Position numbers and translations under genes: made by a program. A model generated the notes under the pieces. It searched no databases and was not told where the DNA came from. It saw nothing but the letters and a program-made list of their open reading frames with translations. Below, in pieces: positions 26,664 to 34,656 of a DNA stretch of 64,000 bases. Within the stretch, counting starts at the first letter, position 1; every line of letters starts with the position of its first letter. Location of the stretch: assembly GCA_040394475.1 (NCBI GenBank), contig JBEBSD010000002.1:118350-182349 (forward strand), in the 5' to 3' direction. Origin of the DNA: JBEBSD01 sp040394475 (lineage in GTDB: Bacteria; Bacteroidota; Bacteroidia; Cytophagales; Spirosomataceae).

Positions 26664-27106
26664 TTGAACCGGACTTGTCTTTGCAAATTTATGGGATTTG
26701 TACGGATAATACTAGTGACGTGTCAACGATGCTTTGTTGTATTTCAGACGTCACGCTGAGTTTACGGTCCGCCGCTCGATGACTGATCGTCAGGTGGTCG
26801 CGCTTTACCAGGGATGCCGGAACAATGCATCCGGAAAGGGTGTTATCATTTTGTCGGTAATGGCTGTCGGAAATCGGCTCTCAGTATTCGGCTGTCAGCA
26901 ATCAGCTATCGGAGATCGGCTGTCAGCAGTCAGCTGTCGGAAATCAGCTATCGGAAATCGGCTCTCAGCATTCGGCTGTCAGCAATCAGCTATCGGAGAT
27001 CGGCTCTCAGCAGTCAGCTGTCGGAAATCAGCAATCAGCTGTCAGCAATCGGCTGGAATTATCATCGTCAATCGTCAATCATAATTCGTCCTTAAATTCC
27101 ACACAT
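26664..27106. other. Intergenic stretch upstream of ndh
   Basis: About 440 bases between two divergent genes. Its right half is the 84-bp tandem repeat; the left half holds no gene. Open frames across the repeat are an effect of the repeated sequence. Confidence 0.5.
26865..27060. repeat. 84-bp tandem repeat of the TCAGCTATCGG family
   Basis: Two near-identical 84-base copies start at 26871 and 26955, followed by a partial third. Each is itself built from short units like ATCAGCTATCGG, GCTGTCAGCA and GTCAGCTGTCGG. The same short words recur at 54340-54460, 56075-56110 and 59615-59745, so this is a dispersed intergenic family. Confidence 0.85.
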
Positions 27107-28378
27107 ATGGCCATTAAGAAAATAGTTGTTATAGGCGGCGGATTTGCCGGAATAAACCTGGTTACCAGACTCTCTGAAAACCCGGATTATCAGGTAACCC
27201 TGGTAGACCGGAATAATTATATATTTTTTCCACCGTTGCTGTATCAGGTGGCAACCGGGTTTCTGGAGGTGTCCAATATCAGCTATCCTTTCAGGAAGTT
27301 ATTGCGTGACAGAAGAAATGTGCTGTTCCGGATGGCAGAATTTAAGAAGGTATACCCGGATGAGAAAAAAGTAGCGCTATCCAATGGCGTGCTGGACTTC
27401 GATTACCTGGTCCTCGCTACTGGTACGGAAACCAATTATTTTGGGATGGAGAATGTCCGAAAGCATGCGATTTCCATGAAGAGTATCAACGATGCGGTTT
27501 CGATGCGGAATACGTTGCTGCAGCGAATGGAACAGGCGACCATTGAGCAGGATATGGAGGAGCGGCGACGGTTGCTGACGATTGTTGTGGCGGGCGCCGG
27601 GCCTACGGGAGTGGAAGTTTCCGGTATGTTTGCGGAAATGCGGAAAAACGTGATCCTCAAAGACTACCCGGAATTTGCCGGATCGGGCGCTAAAATCTAT
27701 CTGATAGACGGTGGGCCCGCAGTTCTGGCCGCTATGAGTGAGCGCTCCCGCCAGTATACGCACGGGGAACTTGTGAAGATGGGAGTGGACGTACGGCTGA
27801 ACAGCCAGGTAAAAGCCTATGACGGAGAAGTCGTCACACTGGCCGACGGAGCGTCAATCGCCTCCAAAACCCTTATTTGGGCGGCAGGGGTTACCGCTTC
27901 CCAGTTTGACGGTATTCCGTCAGAATGCTATGGAAGAGGGCGCAGGTTAACGGTAGACGCTCACAACCAGGTCATCGGTCTGGAGGGGATTTATGCCATC
28001 GGGGATACGGCAATTCAGCTGACAGACCCCGCCTATCCCGGGGGGCATCCGCAGGTGGCGCAGGTGGCGATTCAGCAGGGAAAGCAGCTGGCGCAGCATT
28101 TCAGGCGGATAGACCGGGGCGAGGCCCCGAAGCCTTTTGTGTATCACGATAAGGGTTCTATGGCGATAATCGGCCGTAACAAGGCGGTCGCGGATCTGCC
28201 CCGGTTGCATTTTAAAGGTTTTATCGCCTGGTTTATGTGGTTGTTTGTACATTTACTGGGTCTAATCAATTACCGCAACCGGGTGAAAACCCTTTTTAAC
28301 TGGGCATCTGCCTATTTTACAAAGGATCAGTCGCTGCGGTTTATTATCCGTCCCGATTCGAAAGTATACAAGGAATGA
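27107..28378 (+). CDS. ndh: Type II NADH dehydrogenase (NDH-2)
   Basis: A 423-residue FAD enzyme that passes electrons from NADH to quinone without pumping protons. FAD-binding VVIGGGFAGINLV is at 7-19, the second dinucleotide motif VVAGAGPTGVEVSGM near 161, and the late FAD motif GIYAIGDTA near 292. The C-terminal part has a hydrophobic membrane-associated segment (GFIAWFMWLFVHLLGLINY) and an amphipathic tail. Its stop overlaps the next ATG as ATGA, so translation is coupled to the first gene of the flexirubin-type locus, which is an unexpected pairing. Confidence 0.9.
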   Translation: MAIKKIVVIGGGFAGINLVTRLSENPDYQVTLVDRNNYIFFPPLLYQVATGFLEVSNISYPFRKLLRDRRNVLFRMAEFKKVYPDEKKVALSNGVLDFDYLVLATGTETNYFGMENVRKHAISMKSINDAVSMRNTLLQRMEQATIEQDMEERRRLLTIVVAGAGPTGVEVSGMFAEMRKNVILKDYPEFAGSGAKIYLIDGGPAVLAAMSERSRQYTHGELVKMGVDVRLNSQVKAYDGEVVTLADGASIASKTLIWAAGVTASQFDGIPSECYGRGRRLTVDAHNQVIGLEGIYAIGDTAIQLTDPAYPGGHPQVAQVAIQQGKQLAQHFRRIDRGEAPKPFVYHDKGSMAIIGRNKAVADLPRLHFKGFIAWFMWLFVHLLGLINYRNRVKTLFNWASAYFTKDQSLRFIIRPDSKVYKE

Positions 28379-29682
28379 ATGATCTCGCCTCACAGTCGGT
28401 AGCAGCCATCACGTCGTACCAAAGCACCAGATTACAGGAACTGATCCATTATGTCGCGTACCATTCTCCGTTTTACAGTGAAATGTTCCGTAAGACGGGT
28501 ATTGCCCCTGAGGAGATTACGTGTGCAGCGGATTTGACCCGGTTGCCTTTTACCACAAAAGATGACTTGGCTCGTCATAATGAACAATTTCTCTGCGTGC
28601 CTAAAAAGCAGGTGGCAGATTATGTCACAACTTCCGGTACCCTGAGCGATCCGGTAGCCTTTTACCTGACGGCGGCCGATCTGGAGCGTCTGGCACAGAA
28701 TGAAGCGGCTGCTTTTCGACTCACGGGAGGAACGGAAAACGACGTTTATCAGTTAATGACGACCATAGACCGGCGGTTTATGGCGGGGCTGGCGTACTGG
28801 ACGGGAATCCGCAAGCTGGGCGCCGGTGTGGTCCGGGTAGGTCCCGGGTCACCTTATTTACAATGGGAGTCTATTCAGCGGTTTTCATCTACGGTACTGA
28901 TCGCCATTCCCTCTTTTATCCCCAAACTGCTGGAATACGCCGGGGAACACGGCATCAATTACGCCGCCAGCAGTGTAAAGGCGATTATCTGTATCGGGGA
29001 ACCGATCCGGAACCCGGATTTTACATTCAATGAACTGGGCAGAAGGATAACCTCCCAGTGGGATGTACAATTGTTTTCAACCTATGCTTCCACTGAAATG
29101 GGAGCTGCTTTTACAGAATGCAGCGCGGGAAAAGGCGGGCACCTGAACCCCGAACTGCTCATCCTGGAAGTAGTCGATGACGAAGGGAACCCGGTAGCGG
29201 ACGGGGCGCTTGGGGAAGTGGTCATCACCACGCTGGGGGTAGAAGGAATGCCGTTGTTACGCTATAAAACCGGGGATTTGTGTCATGTCCATTACGGACC
29301 CTGCTCCGGCCGTAATACCCCGAGGCTCGGCCCGGTGGTAGGTCGCAAGCAGCAAATGATCAAATTTAAGGGGACGACGCTGTTCCCGCCGGCTATTTTC
29401 GATGTATTGGACATGGTGCCGGAAATAGCGTTATACCAGGTAGAAGTGGCAAGGAACGAATTCGGGAACGACGATGTGATCGTATTGCTCCCCGAAAAAC
29501 TGCAGAGCGAAGCGTTTGGAGAAGGACTGCATTCGCTGTTCCGTTCCAAACTGCGGGTAACGCCCAGGATACGCTACCTGAACGAAGAGCTGCTCTCGAA
29601 CCTGGTCTTCAGACCGGAAAAGCGGAAACCGGAAAAGCTGGTTTATACGGGTATTCAGGAAAAGGGCCCGCAGGCTAATTGA
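28375..29682 (+). CDS. Phenylacetate-CoA ligase-like acyl-activating enzyme (flexirubin locus)
   Basis: 435 residues of the PaaK-like branch of AMP-forming ligases. The phosphate-binding loop TTSGTLSDPVAFYLT is near 83-97, the adenine motif YASTEMGAAF near 237, and the hinge/aspartate region LLRYKTGDLCHV near 296. In flexirubin loci such a ligase is thought to load an aryl acid such as 4-hydroxycinnamate onto a carrier protein as the polyene starter. The start codon overlaps the ndh stop (ATGA). A pocket specificity cannot be read from sequence alone, so the substrate is an inference from context. Confidence 0.8.
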   Translation: MNDLASQSVAAITSYQSTRLQELIHYVAYHSPFYSEMFRKTGIAPEEITCAADLTRLPFTTKDDLARHNEQFLCVPKKQVADYVTTSGTLSDPVAFYLTAADLERLAQNEAAAFRLTGGTENDVYQLMTTIDRRFMAGLAYWTGIRKLGAGVVRVGPGSPYLQWESIQRFSSTVLIAIPSFIPKLLEYAGEHGINYAASSVKAIICIGEPIRNPDFTFNELGRRITSQWDVQLFSTYASTEMGAAFTECSAGKGGHLNPELLILEVVDDEGNPVADGALGEVVITTLGVEGMPLLRYKTGDLCHVHYGPCSGRNTPRLGPVVGRKQQMIKFKGTTLFPPAIFDVLDMVPEIALYQVEVARNEFGNDDVIVLLPEKLQSEAFGEGLHSLFRSKLRVTPRIRYLNEELLSNLVFRPEKRKPEKLVYTGIQEKGPQAN

Positions 29683-29777
29683 TTCCCGGGATTTACTCAT
29701 TCGCAAAATGAGATGGAATTTTTAAGCTTAGTATTGTAAATTAGTTGTATAATCGGACCTTACTTAACTTTTGACAA

Positions 29778-30416
29778 ATGAGAAGAATCATATTAATGGC
29801 GGTTGTATGGGGGATGGCTGGCGCTACCGCTGTGTTCGGCCAGAATAAAATGCAGGCCTTATTTGCGGGCAATGACAAGCTTACTTTTCTGGGAGTTGAT
29901 TTTACCCAGGCCCACTACGTAGGTCCGGAAGCGTTTCCCGATCCCGGGGTCATTCAAAACGGACATATCAAAAGCTGGAATTCGCTGCTGGTCCTGGAAC
30001 CTAAAAAATATTCATTGCAGGCACCTTTTAAAATAAAGAATAGTGACCAGTATGAAACCAGTATTGATGATATGACCCGCATCAATACAAAAGCGGAAGT
30101 GGAGTCCAACATCACGGATACCCCCCAGGAATTGACGGAAGCGGCTGTTCGCAAAATTGCCTCCGGGTACACACTCGGGCCCAAAGAGGGGGTCGGGGTT
30201 GTTTACCTAGCGGAGAATCTTGATAAGCGAGCCGAGAAATTTACGGTTTGGGTCGTTTTTGTCGATCTTTCTTCCCGGCAGGTACTGTATACAGAACGGA
30301 TAGAAGGTAAGCCGGGGGGCTTCGGACTCCGGAACTATTGGGCGGGCGGAATCAGCAGCATCAATAAGGCTATCGCCTCTACCTATTACAAAAAATGGGC
30401 GAAGCAATTCAGGTAG
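29778..30416 (+). CDS. Exported protein of unknown function
   Basis: 212 residues with a signal peptide (MRRIILMAVVWGMAGATAVFG). The mature protein has no domain I recognise; it contains the phrases LFAGNDKLTFLGVDFTQAHYVG and VVYLAENLDKRAEKFTVWVV and ends in a basic tail. It looks like a periplasmic protein family found in Bacteroidetes. It lies 95 bases after the acyl ligase and before the strong promoter at 30477, so it may not belong to the pigment pathway. A six-base stem (CTCATT/AATGAG) at 29696-29712 lies upstream. Confidence 0.65.
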   Translation: MRRIILMAVVWGMAGATAVFGQNKMQALFAGNDKLTFLGVDFTQAHYVGPEAFPDPGVIQNGHIKSWNSLLVLEPKKYSLQAPFKIKNSDQYETSIDDMTRINTKAEVESNITDTPQELTEAAVRKIASGYTLGPKEGVGVVYLAENLDKRAEKFTVWVVFVDLSSRQVLYTERIEGKPGGFGLRNYWAGGISSINKAIASTYYKKWAKQFR

Positions 30417-30476
30417 GCCCGGAAAAAGTCCGGACTGTTCGTGCCGGTGATGACTTGCCAGAAATTTGCCGCTCCT

Positions 30477-30508
30477 TTTGTGTGTTGTGAAAACCTATCT
30501 TATGTTTG
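30477..30508 (+). promoter_or_regulatory. Consensus promoter of the flexirubin-type operon
   Basis: TTTG (30477-30480), a 20-base spacer and TATGTTTG (30501-30508) match the Bacteroidetes consensus exactly. It lies 63 bases before the methyltransferase start and is the best promoter for the run of genes to 39223. Confidence 0.85.
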
Positions 30509-30571
30509 TGAAAAATAGGTGCTGGAAAGCCACCATTTCGAAATAGTAGTTTTTAATATTCCATAAATCCG

Positions 30572-31630
30572 TTGAAAAAAGAATTATCAGCACTTGAAGC
30601 TAAATACGAAGCACAGAAAATAGCGTTTGGTCCGATGTATTTTCAGGCGATAGTGGCCATGAAAGAATTGGGCATTCTGGAACTGATCGGCCGGAACCGG
30701 AAAGGGATTAGTTTTGACCAGTTATGTCAGGAAAGTGACGTTTCCGAATACGGGATCGAAATCTTACTGGAAGCAGCGGAAATAATCGACGTGATCCGGA
30801 AAAATGAGGCCGGACTTTACCAGATCTCAAAAATAGGGTTCTATCTGCTGAAGGATGAGATGACCAGCGTGAACCTTAACTACATGAAGTACGTGTGCTA
30901 CAACGGCGCCAATTTTATGAAGGAGAGCATCGTGGAGGGAAAACCTGTCGGCCTGAAAACGCTGGGCGACTGGCCGACCCTTTACCAGGGATTGTCCCAG
31001 TTTCCGGACCAGGTGAAAAAGGCGTGGTTTGAATTCGATCATTATTATTCGGACGATGCATTTCCGCATGCACTGGAAATCGTGTTTCGGGAAAAACCGG
31101 GGAATTTGTTTGATATAGGAGGCAATACAGGCAAATGGGCCTTTGAGTGTTGTGACTACGACCCGGATGTAAAGGTCACCTTGCTGGATTTGCCCGGTCA
31201 GCTGGCGGTTGCCCGGCAGCATGCGGTGGAGCGAAACCTGGAAGACCGTATCGGCTTTTATCCGATCGACTTGCTGGATCCGGCGCTGGCAATACCCCCC
31301 GGGGCTGATGCCATCTGGATGAGCCAGTTTCTGGACTGTTTTTCGAAAGAACAGATCCTGCAGATTCTGAGAAACGCACACCAGGCCTCTTCGGAAGAAA
31401 CGTTTCTGTATATTATGGAACCGTTTTTTGACAACCAGCATTACGATGCTGCCCATTACAGCCTGGTGGCAACTACGCTGTATTTTACGATAATGGCCAA
31501 TGGCAACAGCAAAATGTACCGTTTGGAAGTGATGAAGGAATTGGTGACCCAGGCCGGATTTAATGTCGTAGAAACCTTTCCGCTGATCGGGGACAGTTAT
31601 CATACGATTCTGAAATGCAGAAAAAAATAA
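30572..31630 (+). CDS. SAM-dependent methyltransferase of the flexirubin locus
   Basis: 352 residues resembling plant-type O-methyltransferases (Methyltransf_2): an N-terminal winged-helix part (about 20-90; FDQLCQESDVSEYGIEILLEAAE) and a Rossmann domain with the SAM-binding NLFDIGGNTGKWAFEC near 178 and VTLLDLPGQLAVA. It could methylate the aryl or resorcinol part of the pigment, or a precursor. The start is a TTG at 30572; the sequence from KKELSALEAKYEAQ onward reads as genuine protein and the first in-frame ATG is 21 codons later. It overlaps the next gene by 16 bases and has a strong promoter upstream. Confidence 0.82.
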   Translation: MKKELSALEAKYEAQKIAFGPMYFQAIVAMKELGILELIGRNRKGISFDQLCQESDVSEYGIEILLEAAEIIDVIRKNEAGLYQISKIGFYLLKDEMTSVNLNYMKYVCYNGANFMKESIVEGKPVGLKTLGDWPTLYQGLSQFPDQVKKAWFEFDHYYSDDAFPHALEIVFREKPGNLFDIGGNTGKWAFECCDYDPDVKVTLLDLPGQLAVARQHAVERNLEDRIGFYPIDLLDPALAIPPGADAIWMSQFLDCFSKEQILQILRNAHQASSEETFLYIMEPFFDNQHYDAAHYSLVATTLYFTIMANGNSKMYRLEVMKELVTQAGFNVVETFPLIGDSYHTILKCRKK

Positions 31631-32109
31631 GAGTTATCAGTCTTCTCACACTCCTGTTGTTCCTGTGGCACGCGGCGGACAGTGCTTCCATCTCCTCCCG
31701 AAAGGAGTTTTATACCGCGTTGACCGGCAGATCGGAAGCCTTGATCGATAAAGTGCTGACGGAACTGGAAAAAGGGGAAAGTACCTCCTTAAAAAGAGCC
31801 TATGAAGGCGCCATGATGATGCGCAAAGCGCACTTCCTGAAGGGGCCGGCTAATAAGCTCAGATTGTTTAAAGAAGGTCATCAGCAATTTGAAACAGAAA
31901 TTGCAAGAAATCCGGAAAATGCAGAATACCGCTTTATCCGTTTCTGTATACAGGAAAATGCTCCTAAAATCTTGAAATACAATACCGACCTGCAGACTGA
32001 CCTGGAGCTGATTGTAGAAAAATACCAGACGATGCCGGAAGATTTGAAGGAGGAGGTCATGATCTATGCGAAGGTTTCCGGGCGATTGCACCCGGAGGAC
32101 CTGAATTGA
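31615..32109 (+). CDS. Small exported protein of the flexirubin locus, function unknown
   Basis: 164 residues with a signal peptide (MQKKIRVISLLTLLLFLWHAADS). The mature part is helical and TPR-like in feel (ALIDKVLTELEKGESTSLKRAYEGAMMMRKAHF...; FETEIARNPENAEYRFIRF), and probably periplasmic. No named domain was recognised. Its ATG lies inside the methyltransferase gene (16-base overlap) and darA follows after 56 bases, so it is firmly within the operon. A role in pigment transport or envelope placement is only a guess from the signal peptide and context. Confidence 0.7.
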   Translation: MQKKIRVISLLTLLLFLWHAADSASISSRKEFYTALTGRSEALIDKVLTELEKGESTSLKRAYEGAMMMRKAHFLKGPANKLRLFKEGHQQFETEIARNPENAEYRFIRFCIQENAPKILKYNTDLQTDLELIVEKYQTMPEDLKEEVMIYAKVSGRLHPEDLN

Positions 32110-32165
32110 CGAATGACTGTTACTGCGGCGGAAAGCCCTTGTCTGAAGTTTATTAAGTAGTACGA

Positions 32166-33074
32166 ATGAAAATTTTGGTGGTAAGTTATTCACAAACCGG
32201 GCAACTGGATAGCATTCTGGAGCAGTTTCTGCTTCCGTTTGCCGCGGATCAGGTGGACCATGTGAAAATCAGGCCCCGGGAAGACTTCCCCTTTCCCTGG
32301 GACGGAGGGGCTTTTTTTGATGCCATGCCGGAAACGGTGCTGGAGGAGCCGATAGCGCTGGAACCCCTGGTGTTTCAGGAAGTGTGCTATGACCTGGTCG
32401 TTTTGGGGTATCAGTCCTGGTTCTTATCACCCTCCCTGCCCGTCGCCTCTGCCCTGCAAACGGAGGCATTCCAAAAGCGGCTCCGGGATACGCCGGTAGT
32501 GACGATCTCAGGTAACCGGAATATGTGGTTAAATGCGCAGGAAAGCGTCAAAACCCACATCCGGAGAGCGGGAGGGAAGCTGATTGCCAATATCCCGTTG
32601 GTGGATCGGAATCAGAATCATATCAGTGTTATCACAATTGTTCATTGGCTTTTTAGTGGTAGAAAGGACCGGAAATGGGGTATTTTTCCGCGCCCCGGCG
32701 TTAGTGAAGAGGATATCCGGTTTACCGCTGCTTACGGTCAGCTGGTGAAGGAGGCAGTGGACCGTGGAGAGGAAGGTGTATTGCAGACAAGGATTCTTGC
32801 TCCGGGAAAAATTACCGTCCCGACGGATATCCTGTTTATAGAGGAGCGGGCGAAGCGCCTGTTCCGGATCTGGGCAAAGCTGATCAGGAAGAAGGGGACG
32901 ACGCCAGGCAAGCGAAAATTTCTCGTAACCGCATTTACGTACTACCTGCTTGCAGCCCTGTTTCTGGTAGCCCCGGTACTGTTGTCGGTCTATTACTTAT
33001 GCTTCAGACCTTTTACGGGCAAGCAACTCCTCAGGAAAAAAGAATACTTTTGTAGTGTGGAAAGTAACAATTGA
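32166..33074 (+). CDS. darA: Dialkylresorcinol condensing enzyme DarA
   Basis: 302 residues that match the DarA family as I know it: a flavodoxin-like start (ILVVSYSQTGQLDSILEQF) and a C-terminal hydrophobic helix (about 262-285, YYLLAALFLVAPVLLSVYYL). DarA and DarB together join two acyl-derived chains and close the ring that becomes a 2,5-dialkylresorcinol, the alcohol half of flexirubin pigments. The C-terminal helix suggests the complex sits at the inner membrane. darB starts two bases after the stop. A perfect -7 element lies inside the last 30 bases. Confidence 0.88.
   Translation: MKILVVSYSQTGQLDSILEQFLLPFAADQVDHVKIRPREDFPFPWDGGAFFDAMPETVLEEPIALEPLVFQEVCYDLVVLGYQSWFLSPSLPVASALQTEAFQKRLRDTPVVTISGNRNMWLNAQESVKTHIRRAGGKLIANIPLVDRNQNHISVITIVHWLFSGRKDRKWGIFPRPGVSEEDIRFTAAYGQLVKEAVDRGEEGVLQTRILAPGKITVPTDILFIEERAKRLFRIWAKLIRKKGTTPGKRKFLVTAFTYYLLAALFLVAPVLLSVYYLCFRPFTGKQLLRKKEYFCSVESNN
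33045..33052 (+). promoter_or_regulatory. Possible internal promoter at the end of darA
   Basis: TACTTTTG fits TAnnTTTG exactly and lies 24 bases before the darB ATG, inside the darA coding end. No clear TTTG -33 box is present. Confidence 0.3.
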
Positions 33075-33076
33075 AA

Positions 33077-34219
33077 ATGTCAGACGTATTTATAACCAGG
33101 ATAGCGAAGTTTTTGCCGAATGAGCCAGTGGACAATTCGGAGTTGGAAGCGTATTTGGGGACGATTAACGGAACCCCGTCCAAATCGAAAGCCATTGTGT
33201 TGCGGAATAACGGAATCAGGAACCGCTATTATGCGTTGAGGAAAGACGGGACAGTTACCCATACCAATGCTGAAATGGCTGCCCTGGCAATTCGTGATCT
33301 AATGGATGAGGACCCGGGGGGGCTGAAATCGATTGATTTATTAAGCTGTGCGACCTCAAGTCCCGATCAGCTGATGCCTTCGCACGCGGTAATGGTGCAC
33401 GGTTACCTGCCGGAAACGGAAAATATCGAAGTCGTCTCGCCCTCGGGTGTCTGCTGTGCAGGGATGCATGCTTTTAAATATGCATGGATGAGTGTACGGC
33501 TGGATGAAAAAAAGAAAGCCATTTGTGCCGCTTCGGAACGGTTAACTCCCGTATTGCGCTCGGAACAATTTGCGGATGAGGTCCAGAAGCTGATCAGCCT
33601 CGAAAAGAACCCGGTGCTGGCATTTGAAAAAGATTTTCTGCGGTGGATGCTTTCGGACGGCGCCGGCGCTTTTCTCCTGGAAAACAAGCCGAACCCGGCC
33701 GGAATTTCCCTGAAGGTTGAATGGATAGAGGCGGTTTCGTTTGCCAACCAGGAAGAACCCTGTATGTATATGGGGGCTGAAAAAAGGGCCGACGGCACGT
33801 TAAAGTCGTATAAGGAATATACCCCCGAAGCTTTGTCGAAGGAGTCGGTTTTGAGCATTAAACAGGATGTACGGCTGCTGGGGGATAAAATCGTGCAGCT
33901 CGGAGTCGACCGGATGGTAGAAATCCTCCGTTCCCGTGGTATTGGCGCCGCGGATGTGACGTACTTTCTGCCTCATTTATCCAGCTATTTCTTCGAAAGT
34001 AAAATAGCGGATGCTCTGAAAAAGAAAGGATATGAGATCGCCCGGGAAAGATGGTTTACCAACCTGAAAACCAAAGGCAATGTGGGGGCCGCTTCCATTT
34101 ACCTGATGGTGGAGGAGCTGTTTCACTCCGGGCGGCTCCGGAAAGGGGACCGGCTCCTGCTGTCAGTGCCGGAAAGTTCCCGCTTTTCGTATGTGTATTG
34201 CTGGCTGACAGTAGTGTAG
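33077..34219 (+). CDS. darB: Beta-ketoacyl-ACP synthase III-like enzyme DarB
   Basis: 380 residues of the KAS III/thiolase fold. The ATG at 33077 is preferred to a TTG two codons upstream. The active-site segment is PSGVCCAGMHAFKYAW with Cys126/Cys127, His near PHLSSY and Asn in TKGNVGAASIYL complete the triad. With DarA it forms the dialkylresorcinol core by condensing a beta-ketoacyl thioester with an unsaturated acyl thioester (known for the family). It follows darA by two bases and is most likely translated together with it. Confidence 0.88.
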   Translation: MSDVFITRIAKFLPNEPVDNSELEAYLGTINGTPSKSKAIVLRNNGIRNRYYALRKDGTVTHTNAEMAALAIRDLMDEDPGGLKSIDLLSCATSSPDQLMPSHAVMVHGYLPETENIEVVSPSGVCCAGMHAFKYAWMSVRLDEKKKAICAASERLTPVLRSEQFADEVQKLISLEKNPVLAFEKDFLRWMLSDGAGAFLLENKPNPAGISLKVEWIEAVSFANQEEPCMYMGAEKRADGTLKSYKEYTPEALSKESVLSIKQDVRLLGDKIVQLGVDRMVEILRSRGIGAADVTYFLPHLSSYFFESKIADALKKKGYEIARERWFTNLKTKGNVGAASIYLMVEELFHSGRLRKGDRLLLSVPESSRFSYVYCWLTVV

Positions 34220-34255
34220 GAAGAGGCAGCGTCGGACATGTAATTTCAAACCCGG

Positions 34256-34654
34256 ATGAAGAAAGAAGAAGTACCGCAGGATGAAAGTGCCCTGGCAAAT
34301 TTTACCAGGGAAGTTTGTTATGTCAAAAATGCAGCGGGGCGCTATGAGACGGTGTTAAGCAAAGGGTGGGAAGTGAAGAAGCTGGCATTGGAGAATGCCT
34401 GGGATGAAGTGCACGAGCGGATCGAAGAAGCCCGCGAGGCCGTGAGAAATGGTGAAAAGAGCGCTATTTATTATTTCATGGCCTTAAAAATAATGGATAT
34501 GCCCGTTATGTCGGATTATACGGGATTCTGGCCTTTTGTAATCCGGTTGCATCTGCGGCCGGCCGTATTCCGCCGGTTGGGAACGAAGACCCTGAGCCGG
34601 TATGCCCGGGCTTTCGAAATAAGTGTGGAGGAACTGAAAAATTTTAAAGGATAA
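34256..34654 (+). CDS. Small conserved protein between darB and the BtrH-like gene
   Basis: 132 residues, no signal peptide. The middle is charged and helical (AWDEVHERIEEAREAVRNGEKS) and a more hydrophobic C-terminal half follows (IYYFMALKIMDMPVMSDYTG, WPFVIRLHLRP). I do not recognise the family by name. It stands 36 bases after darB and two bases before the BtrH-like gene, so it is a genuine operon member. A role as a small partner or transcription-linked factor cannot be told from sequence. Confidence 0.7.
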   Translation: MKKEEVPQDESALANFTREVCYVKNAAGRYETVLSKGWEVKKLALENAWDEVHERIEEAREAVRNGEKSAIYYFMALKIMDMPVMSDYTGFWPFVIRLHLRPAVFRRLGTKTLSRYARAFEISVEELKNFKG

Positions 34655-34656
34655 CA

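Noticed and set aside
26734..27095. Two open frames of 93-116 codons across the 84-bp repeat
   Set aside because: The peptides repeat SAISYRRSA-type words that follow the DNA repeat; no start signal.
30827..31603. 258-codon open frame antisense to the methyltransferase
   Set aside because: The methyltransferase has clear motifs in the other strand; this frame has none.
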